From contig QHXH01000062.1 of NCBI GenBank assembly GCA_003222855.1, forward strand, positions 1-5,203: 5,203 nucleotides of DNA, given 5' to 3'. Shown piece by piece: positions 1 to 5,189 of this stretch. Below the pieces are notes generated by a model, which ran no database searches, had not been told where the DNA came from, and worked only from the letters and a program-made list of their open reading frames with translations. This stretch comes from Acidobacteriota bacterium (GTDB lineage Bacteria; Acidobacteriota; Blastocatellia; Pyrinomonadales; Pyrinomonadaceae). Position 1 is the stretch's first letter. The number at the start of each line of letters is the position of its first letter. The position numbers and the translations under genes are program-made.

Positions 1-291
1 TAGCTCCTGATGAATAAATTCGATGCGACGCCTGCTGGCCTCGCTCGGCGAATGGAGCTCGATCTTTTCTCCGTCGAGTCGAATTGTGCCCGCATCCCTT
101 TTCGTCACTCCGCCGAGGATCTTCATCAAGGTTGATTTGCCGGCGCCATTTTCACCGATCAACGCGACGACCTCGTTCGGATAGATGTCCAGGTTGACCT
201 GCTCAAGCGCAATCACGCCCGGAAAGCGCTTGCTGATGCCCGACATAGTCAGAACCGCCTGCGGTAGCGGGTGGTTAATCGCGTGGTCCAT
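1..291 (-). CDS. Sugar ABC transporter ATP-binding protein, N-terminal 97 residues (cut by window edge)
   Basis: This is the start of the cytoplasmic ATPase of a sugar importer of the RbsA/MglA type, which powers uptake of the sugar captured by the upstream binding protein. Reading from the ATG at 291 the frame is open to the window edge. Residues 13-46 read as the first ABC strands (SGISKRFPGVIALEQ), the Walker A motif GENGAGKST is at 47-55, and the Q-loop IHQEL is at 93-97. The signature motif, Walker B and the second ABC domain typical of the family (about 500 residues in all) would lie beyond the edge. The start is ambiguous. ATG 291 has no close Shine-Dalgarno. An in-frame TTG at 306 has GGGAGGG six bases upstream (313-319). 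ATG 246 (residue 16) has a weak AGGCGG eight bases upstream. Residues 6-15 (NHPLPQAVLT) are encoded by a palindromic repeat. It lies 131 bases after the binding-protein gene, same strand, presumably one transcript. Confidence 0.92.
   Translation of the reverse strand, partial: MDHAINHPLPQAVLTMSGISKRFPGVIALEQVNLDIYPNEVVALIGENGAGKSTLMKILGGVTKRDAGTIRLDGEKIELHSPSEASRRRIEFIHQEL
248..276 (-). repeat. Palindromic repeat copy A, inside the ATPase 5' end
   Basis: A 29-base element, read on the minus strand as AACCACC, then CGCTACCGCA, then GGCGGTT, then CTGAC. The outer arms AACCACC/GGCGGTT are a 7-base inverted repeat with one A/C mismatch. An inner ACCGC-AG-GCGGT palindrome overlaps it. It matches copy B (394-422) at 27 of 29 positions in opposite orientation. 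It encodes residues 6-15 of the ATPase if ATG 291 is used, and ends one base before the alternative ATG at 246. Its AGGCGG core could act as a weak ribosome binding site for that ATG. The repeat itself is seen directly. That it belongs to a genome-wide REP-like family is inference. Confidence 0.75.
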
Positions 292-309
292 TGTGGATCT
301 AGCCAATCA

Positions 310-335
310 GAGCCCTCCCGCTACCGCCATTTCTG
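310..335 (+). repeat. Possible degenerate third copy of the palindromic repeat
   Basis: The plus strand has CCCGCTACCGC followed by a shortened core and TTCTG, in the same orientation as copy B. The first nine bases (CCCGCTACC, 317-325) match copy B exactly, but the right palindrome arm GGCGGTT is missing. On the minus strand its left end supplies the GGGAGGG (319-313) that sits six bases before the in-frame TTG at 306. This could be a decayed copy or chance similarity. Confidence 0.35.
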
Positions 336-337
336 CC

Positions 338-357
338 TCCAGACGGTAGAGTCTGGA
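338..357 (-). other. Stem-loop in the binding protein-ATPase spacer
   Basis: TCCAGAC (338-344) and GTCTGGA (351-357) form a perfect 7-base inverted repeat around a 6-base loop. On the minus-strand transcript the hairpin is followed by GGCAGAAATGG rather than a run of T, so it is not a standard intrinsic terminator. A hairpin after a binding-protein gene often protects the 3' end of that segment, raising its level over the downstream transporter genes. That role here is inference. Confidence 0.5.
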
Positions 358-393
358 AGTTCATCCCGTTCTCGATTCGAGTTACTCAACAGC

Positions 394-422
394 AACCGCC
401 CGCTACCACAGGCGGTTCTGAC
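394..422 (+). repeat. Palindromic repeat copy B, abutting the binding-protein stop codon
   Basis: A 29-base element on the plus strand: AACCGCC (394-400), loop CGCTACCACA (401-410), GGCGGTT (411-417), CTGAC (418-422). The two 7-base arms are perfectly complementary. The element ends directly beside the TAA stop of the binding protein (423-425). Inverted relative to copy A, it can pair with it in the transcript over 29 positions: 27 Watson-Crick pairs, one U-G wobble and one C-A mismatch. The pairing would enclose a 117-base loop. Confidence 0.75.
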
Positions 423-1379
423 TTAGCGACCGCGCAACTGATTGATCTTCCTGGCGAAGTCATCCACCTGTTCTTTTTTGATCGCCAACGTCGGCACAAA
501 GATTTGTTTGCTCGCCGGGATGCCCGAGCGATCGCCGTCGAGAATCTTCGCCATCAATTTCATCGACTGATAACCAAACTCAAAAGGCTGCTGCACGACT
601 GTGGCATAGATCGCTCCATCGCGAATTCCGTTCAGGGTTTCGTCCTCTTCATCAAAGGCGATGATTTTCACTTTGCCAACCTTTCCTGCATCCCGCACCG
701 CGCCGACGATCGCAGGCCCGTTGTACGACCAAAGTCCCACTAACGCTCCAATGTCTGAATACTGCACCAGAGTATCCGCGGCATTCGACTTGGCGCGCAC
801 ACGGTCGGTGCTGTCGGTGCGGACGTCGAGGATCTGAATGTTCGAACCTTGCAGCGCTTCCTTGATCCCTTGATATCGTTGCTGAGCATTTGCCGCGTCG
901 AGGCTTCCGACAAAGAGCATGATCTTTCCGCCCTCGGGCAGCGCCTCTGCGGCCACATTGTCGGTTCCGATGTAGCATGCTCGATTACTGTTCGGCGCGT
1001 CACTGTCCTGCGTCACCACCAGCGCCTGTTGCGCTGCGCGGTTGAGCATTTGCGTTTGATTGACTGGATCGACAGGGCTGATCGCAAAGCCCTTTACTCC
1101 CTTGGCCAGCAGATCGTCGACGATACGCTGTTGTTCGGCAGCCGTGCCGTCTGAATCAATCCGAAAGTCGATCTCTGCGTTCGAAAGTTCCGCCGCGGCT
1201 CTTTCTGTCCCTTTACGCGAAATCGTCCAGAAGTCAGAAGCGTTGTTGGTGACAAAGGCCAGCTTGTAACGCTTGCCAGTGCCACCTTGCTTACAAGCTC
1301 CAACGAATACGGCGCTCGCGAGCAGCACGCCGCAAACCAATCCATAGACGATATGCGTTGACGGTCTTCTTGAGTTCAT
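423..1379 (-). CDS. Sugar ABC transporter substrate-binding lipoprotein (Peripla_BP_4 / ribose-binding type)
   Basis: A 318-residue periplasmic sugar-binding protein of the RbsB/XylF-like fold, expected to capture a sugar and pass it to the permease. Residues 10-28 are a hydrophobic signal segment after Arg4-Arg5, ending in lipobox V-G-A-C with Cys29 as the likely lipid-anchored residue. The mature protein starts its first lobe at KRYKLAFVTNNASDFW (36-51). It continues through GVKGFAISPVDP (94-105), CYIGTDN (135-141) and GGKIMLFVGSLDAANAQQRYQG (150-171, quoted in part: FVGSLDA). The second lobe shows GLWSYNGPAI (215-224), IAFDEEDE (240-247) and ATVVQQPFEFGY (259-270). The start is supported by GGAGG four bases upstream. 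Between residues 144 and 145 the helix that normally follows GTDN (pattern like AAGRxAGExIK) seems about nine residues short. It lies 67 bases after xylB, so the substrate may be a pentose; specificity cannot be read from sequence. Confidence 0.93.
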   Translation of the reverse strand: MNSRRPSTHIVYGLVCGVLLASAVFVGACKQGGTGKRYKLAFVTNNASDFWTISRKGTERAAAELSNAEIDFRIDSDGTAAEQQRIVDDLLAKGVKGFAISPVDPVNQTQMLNRAAQQALVVTQDSDAPNSNRACYIGTDNVAAEALPEGGKIMLFVGSLDAANAQQRYQGIKEALQGSNIQILDVRTDSTDRVRAKSNAADTLVQYSDIGALVGLWSYNGPAIVGAVRDAGKVGKVKIIAFDEEDETLNGIRDGAIYATVVQQPFEFGYQSMKLMAKILDGDRSGIPASKQIFVPTLAIKKEQVDDFARKINQLRGR

Positions 1380-1383
1380 CTTT

Positions 1384-1388
1384 CCTCC
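1384..1388 (-). promoter_or_regulatory. Ribosome binding site of the sugar-binding lipoprotein
   Basis: The minus strand reads ACGGAGGAAAGATG. GGAGG is four bases from the ATG at 1379, a slightly short but strong site, and it settles the start codon. It is the clearest Shine-Dalgarno in the sugar operon; xylB and the ATPase ATG at 291 lack one. Confidence 0.75.
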
Positions 1389-1411
1389 GTTGTTTGCGTT
1401 TGCATGGTGAA

Positions 1412-1430
1412 TGACAATTGAAAAATGTCA
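1412..1430. promoter_or_regulatory. Small inverted repeat in the xylB-binding protein spacer
   Basis: TGACA (1412-1416) and TGTCA (1426-1430) form a 5-base inverted repeat around an AT-rich 9-base centre. On the minus strand the right half is a perfect TTGACA (1431-1426), a -35-like hexamer, but I find no convincing -10 at 16-18 bases. It could be an operator or a weak internal promoter raising binding-protein expression, or chance. Confidence 0.25.
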
Positions 1431-1446
1431 AATCAGGTGAAAACGA

Positions 1447-2940
1447 TCATTCATAGAGCGGTCGCAACGCCGGATAGATGGCGCGAAACCTTCGATACTG
1501 GTGTTCGAGCGTTTCCACTGCTTCGGGATTTGGTGCCACGGCCGACTTGATCCGGACGACTGAATCGCTGGCTTCATCGACCGAGCGCCAGGCTCCGGCG
1601 CCGACTCCCGCAAGTAATGCCCCGCCGTACGCCGCTCCTTCTTCGGCTTCTACTGTCTTCACCTCGCGCCCGTAAACATTGGCTTGAATTTGGCGCCAAA
1701 GTTCCGAGCGCGCGCCGCCTCCGCCGAGCCGGATCTCTCTGACCGGAACATTCATCTCGCTAAAAATCTCAAAGGTATCGCGAAGACTGAACGCCACGCC
1801 TTCGAGAATTGCTCTCACGACGTGCGCGCGGGTGTGATTCGCGGTCAATCCCACGAGCGCCGCGCGCGCGTGGGGATCCAGATGCGGAGTGCGCTCGCCC
1901 ATTAAATACGGCGTCCAGATCAGGCCATTCGCCGCCGGCGGAATGCGGGCGGCCTCTTCCGTCAATCGTTCGTAAGGGTCGCGAGCATCGTCAGCCCCGG
2001 CGCCGAATTGATCTCGAAACCAGCGTAGCGAAAGACCGGCGCCTTGAGTTACTCCCATCACGTGCCAGCGGCCAGGTACGGCGTGGCAAAAAGTATGGAC
2101 GCGCCCTTTCGGATCGAGCGCCGGTTTGTCACTGGCTGCAAAGACAACTCCCGAAGTTCCGATCGTCGCACTGACTGTACCTGGTCGAACTATGCCCATG
2201 CCGACGGCGCCCGCGGCTTGATCACCGCCGCCGCCAACTACAGGCGTACCCGCCCGTAAGCCGGTGGCTGCCGCACCGACTGAAGACACAACGCCGGTTA
2301 TTTCAGGAGACTCGTACACTCGCGGCAACAAGGCTTCGTCGATTTCCGTCGCCGCCAACATCGCCTGCGACCATTTGCGTCGGGCCACATCAAATAACAA
2401 AGTGCCCGAAGCATCCGCAACATCTGTCGCTTTGTCTCCCGTGAGACGCAGGCGAACATAGTCCTTAGGCAATAAGACCGTGCGGACCTGCCGCCAAAGC
2501 TCAGGCTCAAGCTCTCGCACCCAAAGCATCTTCGGCAAAGTGAATCCGGTCAGCGCAGGATTGCACGTCAGCTCGATTAGCCGCGTAGCGCCGATTTTTT
2601 CGGTAATCGCGACGCACTGGGCGCTCGTGCGTTGATCGCACCAGATGATCGATGGGCGTAGCACTTCATCATGCTGGTCGAGTAGAACCGCACCGTGCAT
2701 CTGTCCGGAAAACCCAATGGCGCTAATTTCTTCGGGCCGGATGTCGTTTTTGGAGATCACATAACGGATCGCGAGCGTCGCCGCCCGCCACCAATCGCGC
2801 GGGTCTTGTTCAGCCCAACCCGTTTCAGGCGATGCAAACGGCAAGTGTTCGATTGTCGCAGAAGTCGTAACTCGACCTTCAGCGTCAATCAAAAGCGCGC
2901 GCGTGCCGCCGGTACCGGTATCGATTCCGAGAAATCGCAT
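1447..2940 (-). CDS. xylB: Xylulokinase (FGGY carbohydrate kinase)
   Basis: A 497-residue cytoplasmic kinase that phosphorylates D-xylulose with ATP to D-xylulose 5-phosphate, the entry to the pentose phosphate pathway. The length is normal for the family. The N-terminal FGGY domain starts with the phosphate-loop strand FLGIDTGTGGTRA (3-15), then GFSGQMHG (76-83), which is typical of xylulokinases, and IIWCDQR (98-104). The C-terminal domain has GGGGDQAAGAVG (236-247) with the likely catalytic base Asp240, then IGTSGVVFA (260-268), YLMGERTPH (345-353) and the ATP-site glycine motif GGGGARSELWRQI (406-418). The start at 2940 puts Met immediately before the first strand; no Shine-Dalgarno is visible. 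It appears to be the first gene of the operon continuing into the binding protein and ATPase. Other FGGY kinases are possible, but GQMHG with GGGGDQ makes xylulokinase the best call. No xylose isomerase is in the window. Confidence 0.95.
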   Translation of the reverse strand: MRFLGIDTGTGGTRALLIDAEGRVTTSATIEHLPFASPETGWAEQDPRDWWRAATLAIRYVISKNDIRPEEISAIGFSGQMHGAVLLDQHDEVLRPSIIWCDQRTSAQCVAITEKIGATRLIELTCNPALTGFTLPKMLWVRELEPELWRQVRTVLLPKDYVRLRLTGDKATDVADASGTLLFDVARRKWSQAMLAATEIDEALLPRVYESPEITGVVSSVGAAATGLRAGTPVVGGGGDQAAGAVGMGIVRPGTVSATIGTSGVVFAASDKPALDPKGRVHTFCHAVPGRWHVMGVTQGAGLSLRWFRDQFGAGADDARDPYERLTEEAARIPPAANGLIWTPYLMGERTPHLDPHARAALVGLTANHTRAHVVRAILEGVAFSLRDTFEIFSEMNVPVREIRLGGGGARSELWRQIQANVYGREVKTVEAEEGAAYGGALLAGVGAGAWRSVDEASDSVVRIKSAVAPNPEAVETLEHQYRRFRAIYPALRPLYE

Positions 2941-3080
2941 AAATGGTGATGCCCGAATGGTCGCCTCTTCTTAGCACAACTTTGGGTGTCATGAACATAG
3001 CTTTCTGTCTCGCACCTGGCATAACCTGGTCTGGCGTACGGAATTTTAGGCGGGCGCAACGTGTCGAGGCGAAGCTGGCA
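2941..3080. promoter_or_regulatory. Divergent spacer before xylB and the broken aldo/keto reductase
   Basis: This 140-base gap separates xylB (minus) from the aldo/keto reductase remnant (plus) and should hold the promoter of the sugar operon. I could not find a convincing -35/-10 pair on either strand. The clearest motif is a direct repeat ACCTGG at 3014-3019 and 3024-3029, spaced one helical turn (10 bases), with CTGG again at 3031-3034. That pattern would suit a regulator binding one face of the DNA. An open frame runs from 2943 in phase with the reductase, but its residues do not resemble the family. Confidence 0.4.
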
Positions 3081-3653
3081 ATGAAGTATCGAGAACTGGG
3101 CCGAACTGGCTGGAGAGTTTCTGAGATTAGTTTTGGCGCCTGGGCTATCGGCGGCGCGTGGGGAGATGTCGACGATCGCGAATCACTGGCGGCGTTGCAC
3201 CGGGCTGTGGATTTGGGGCGTGAACTTCGACACTGCCGAGACAGAAGAAGGGTCGGCATCCTTGCCCGCGTGCCGCTGGCTTCCGGGATGTTAACTGGGA
3301 AACTAACGACGCGGTCTCAATTCGCGGCGGATGATCACCGCGCTTTCAATCGTCATGGCGAGTCGTTTGATCGCGGCGAGACATTTTCCAGTGTCGATTA
3401 CGGAACTGGCTTGCAGGCTGTCGAAGAGTTACGCGAAGTTGTGCCGGAGGGAATGACCATGGCACAGTTCGCCTTGCGCTGGATTCTGATGTTCGATGCG
3501 GTGACCTGCGCGATCCCGGGCGCCAGGCGTCCTGCGCAAGTTGCAGACAACGCCCACACCGCAGACTTTTCCCTCTTAACTGATGAGACTATGCGGGCGG
3601 TCAGCGAGATTTACGATCGTCAGATTCGAAGGTTCGTCCATCATTATTGGTAA
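3081..3653 (+). pseudogene. Aldo/keto reductase remnant with large internal deletion
   Basis: The reading frame (190 codons) joins the first and last parts of an aldo/keto reductase, a family of NADPH-dependent carbonyl reductases normally about 310-330 residues long. Residues 1-46 are a typical start (MKYRELGRTGW, SEISFGAWAIGG, then RAVDLG). From residue 58 (3252) the C-terminal part runs VGILARVPLASGMLTGK, FNRHGE, MAQFALRWIL, AIPGARRPAQV. About 130-140 residues between are gone. Just after RAVDLG a run of four G (3215-3218) shifts the frame: one base fewer would read GVNFDTAE (3217-3240), a relic of the catalytic strand normally like NFIDTAxxYG. The Tyr, Lys and His of the active site are missing, so no activity is expected. 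The ends are well preserved, suggesting a recent deletion or an assembly collapse. The start at 3081 is set by homology. Its TAA abuts the galE stop. Confidence 0.85.
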
Positions 3654-4637
3654 TCATTTCTCGTAACCTTCCGGATGCGCTCGGTGCCAATCCCAAGCCG
3701 TTCGGATGATGGCTTCGAGCTCAGTGTATTTCGCGTTCCAGCCCAGGACTGCTCGCGCCTTTCGAGCATCAGCAACCAGGCGCGAGGGATCACCAGGCCG
3801 CGGCGGCTCATTCCTGACTTCGATTTCGCAATTAGTTATTCGCCGCGCTGTGTTAATTACTTCGTTCACTGAGTAGCCGCGCCCATTTCCCAGATTGAGG
3901 CATTCAGACGCGCCGCCATTTTGCAGATATTCCAACGCCAAAAGATGCGCGTCACAAAGATCGGCGATGTGAATGTAATCACGAATTGCGGTACCGTCAG
4001 GCGTTGAATACTGGTTGCCGAAGACAGATACGTACGGAGCCTTTCCGAGCGCGACCAACAAAACATTAGGAATTAGATGGCTCTCTGGTTCGTGATGCTC
4101 ACCAACGGTGGTCGTGGCGCCGGCCGCATTAAAATATCTGAGGGCAACAAACCTAAGTCCAAAAGCGTCGTCGTAGGCCTGGAGGATTTTTTCCATGATG
4201 AGCTTGGACCATCCATACGGATTGGTGGGGCGCTGTGAGTGCTGCTCATCGATGGGAATCTTTGTTGGTTCTCCGTACGTGGCACAGGTGGACGAGAACA
4301 CGAAGCGACGAACACCGGCAGCAACCAAAGTATCAAGCAGCGCGAAGCCCTGCTCGACGTTATTCTCGAAATACAGTTTTGGCTGGGTTACAGATTCACC
4401 GACGTAAGCCAGCGCGGCAAAGTGAATGCATGACTCGATTTCATGTTCAGCACAGATCGATTGCACCAGTTGCCGGTCCCCAACTCGACCCTGGTAAAAA
4501 GGAACGCTGGCGTTAACGGCGGCCCGATGTCCGCGACGGAGATCGTCGAGAACGACTACTGAGGCGCCGCATTCCAACAATTTCTCGACCATTACACTGC
4601 CAATGTAGCCTGCGCCGCCTGTTACAAGAGTAGCCAT
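3654..4637 (-). CDS. galE: UDP-glucose 4-epimerase
   Basis: A soluble NAD-dependent enzyme interconverting UDP-glucose and UDP-galactose, used in galactose metabolism and to supply UDP-galactose for surface polysaccharide. It is a 327-residue extended short-chain dehydrogenase, close to the usual 330-340. Counting from the first of two adjacent ATGs (4640): NAD-binding TGGAGYIG at 7-14, Asp32-Asp33 ending the second strand, HFAALAYVGES at 73-83, SSTCATYG at 116-123 (Thr118 in the catalytic Ser/Thr position), and YGWSK with Tyr142 and Lys146. RYFNAAGA, SVFGNQYSTPDGTAIRDYIH (in part) and NLGNGRGYSVNEV are typical GalE substrate-binding segments. I chose the second ATG (4637) because GGGAG (4648-4644) lies six bases from it and only three from the first. 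The upstream short frame ends in a TAA overlapping the first ATG, suggesting translational coupling. It converges with the reductase remnant with no spacer. Specificity for UDP-GlcNAc cannot be excluded. Confidence 0.95.
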   Translation of the reverse strand: MATLVTGGAGYIGSVMVEKLLECGASVVVLDDLRRGHRAAVNASVPFYQGRVGDRQLVQSICAEHEIESCIHFAALAYVGESVTQPKLYFENNVEQGFALLDTLVAAGVRRFVFSSTCATYGEPTKIPIDEQHSQRPTNPYGWSKLIMEKILQAYDDAFGLRFVALRYFNAAGATTTVGEHHEPESHLIPNVLLVALGKAPYVSVFGNQYSTPDGTAIRDYIHIADLCDAHLLALEYLQNGGASECLNLGNGRGYSVNEVINTARRITNCEIEVRNEPPRPGDPSRLVADARKARAVLGWNAKYTELEAIIRTAWDWHRAHPEGYEK

Positions 4638-4639
4638 CA

Positions 4640-4825
4640 TTAACTCCCATGAACGAGCAAAGTCGCGAAATCAAAATTATCCAGCAAGCCGCCATCAAAA
4701 ACGTTGGAACCGATACCTGTCTGATCAGCGGTGCTATCTTATACGCTGGAATTCATCTTTGATATTGTCGGTCACCAAATCCAATCGTATTCCCTCCGCA
4801 ATGATAATGGTACAAAGCGAACCAT
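4640..4825 (-). pseudogene. Short broken reading frame between receiver-like gene and galE
   Basis: A 62-codon frame starts at ATG 4825, six bases after a perfect AAGGAGG, and ends in a TAA whose last base is the A of the first galE ATG. These are the marks of a real operon gene, but two in-frame stops interrupt it (TGA at 4774-4772, TAA at 4741-4739). The start frame gives MVRFVPLSLR. The middle reads best one frame over (EGIRLDLVTDNIKDEFQRI), and the end returns to the first frame (DSTADQTGIGSNVFDG, then LLVHGS). A compensating pair of one-base indels would give one protein of about 60 residues. I do not recognise it. The ending TG-x(n)-LLVHGS is faintly like the last conserved strand of receiver-like proteins related to the upstream gene. 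Alternatives are a 17-residue leader peptide (4825-4772) or chance. Confidence 0.35.
4644..4648 (-). promoter_or_regulatory. Ribosome binding site of galE
   Basis: GGGAG on the minus strand, three bases before ATG 4640 and six before ATG 4637. The spacing favours the second ATG, giving a protein that begins MATLVTGG. Confidence 0.6.
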
Positions 4826-4831
4826 GATTGG

Positions 4832-4838
4832 CCTCCTT
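4832..4838 (-). promoter_or_regulatory. Strong ribosome binding site before the short broken frame
   Basis: AAGGAGG on the minus strand, six bases before ATG 4825 and seven bases after the stop of the receiver-like gene (4847-4845). It is the best Shine-Dalgarno match in the window, yet the frame it serves is interrupted after 17 codons. Confidence 0.6.
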
Positions 4839-4844
4839 GCATCA

Positions 4845-5189
4845 CTACATTATGCTCTGCCGCAAGCTCAGTTTGCTGATAATTCCATCGGTACTGTTGA
4901 GTCTCGTCTCTTGCCGGTCACATTCCAAGGCAGCAGCGTCAGTCAATAACAACGAGTCAGCCGCCGTCAAATCATGATCGAGAAAAATCGAATCGTAGGT
5001 GTTCGACTCGAGTAGCTCCTTCGCCTCTGCAATGTCGCACGAAATGTCCAGCCGGTCGCCTTTGAAACGCTTCTCAAACCATGCGCAGCGACGCTCGTCA
5101 TCTTCGAGTAAGAAAATGCGAATGGGAGCTCGGCCCGAATCGGCCGGTGCGATGCCGAATTTCTGTTTCAGTCTGTCAATTAAGCTCAT
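4845..5189 (-). CDS. Receiver-like (CheY-fold) protein, C-terminal half replaced or truncated
   Basis: A 114-residue soluble protein. After a charged lead (1-22), residues 23-75 read as the first half of a receiver domain. They hold the strand IRIFLLEDDERR (23-34) with acidic Glu29-Asp30-Asp31, a helix, and the strand YDSIFLDHDL (65-74) with Asp71 at the phosphoacceptor position. The LEDD...LDHDL pair resembles the small stand-alone receivers I know as cyclic-phosphate-processing receiver domains (cREC), not two-component regulators with an output domain. That family normally continues with a TG-containing helix and a IIVHSLN-like strand. Here residues 76-114 (from AADSLLLTDAAALE to the end) match neither, and the conserved Thr/Ser and Lys of a receiver are absent. 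It may be inactive. The start may lie further upstream, outside the window: the 14 bases before ATG 5189 hold no stop and no clear ribosome binding site. It is followed closely by the broken frame and galE. Confidence 0.65.
   Translation of the reverse strand: MSLIDRLKQKFGIAPADSGRAPIRIFLLEDDERRCAWFEKRFKGDRLDISCDIAEAKELLESNTYDSIFLDHDLTAADSLLLTDAAALECDRQETRLNSTDGIISKLSLRQSIM

Noticed and set aside
338..357. Hairpin as a rho-independent terminator of the binding-protein gene
   Set aside because: The stem is only 7 base pairs and no T run follows on the minus strand, and the ATPase gene continues on the same strand.
504..1269. Plus-strand frames opposite the binding-protein gene
   Set aside because: They are antisense shadows of a complete lipoprotein gene with signal peptide, lipobox and ribosome site.
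1478..2461. Several plus-strand frames of 65-121 residues
   Set aside because: They all lie opposite the well-supported xylB and have the low-complexity, Arg/Ala-rich composition of antisense shadows.
2943..3080. In-frame upstream extension of the aldo/keto reductase (46 codons)
   Set aside because: Family similarity starts exactly at the Met at 3081, and the extension has no recognisable features. It lies in the promoter spacer.
2941..3080. Specific -35/-10 promoter for xylB
   Set aside because: Pairs such as a TATGTT-like -10 lack a matching -35 at 16-18 bases, so I do not assign a promoter position.
2885..3259. Minus-strand 124-residue frame across the xylB start and the reductase 5' end
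   Set aside because: It overlaps the start of xylB and the conserved N-terminus of the reductase, with Ser/Arg-rich composition typical of a wrong-strand reading.
4649..4762. Plus-strand 37-codon frame (MNEQSREIKIIQQAA...) directly divergent from galE
   Set aside because: It has no ribosome binding site and starts inside the galE ribosome-binding region. The minus-strand reading of the same bases is tied to galE by a stop-start overlap. The reading looks protein-like, so it is not excluded with certainty.
4731..4949. Plus-strand 72-residue frame opposite the receiver tail and the broken frame
   Set aside because: It has no recognisable family and no ribosome site, and it lies opposite operon-packed minus-strand genes. 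Best read as a shadow, though the tail it overlaps is itself uncertain.
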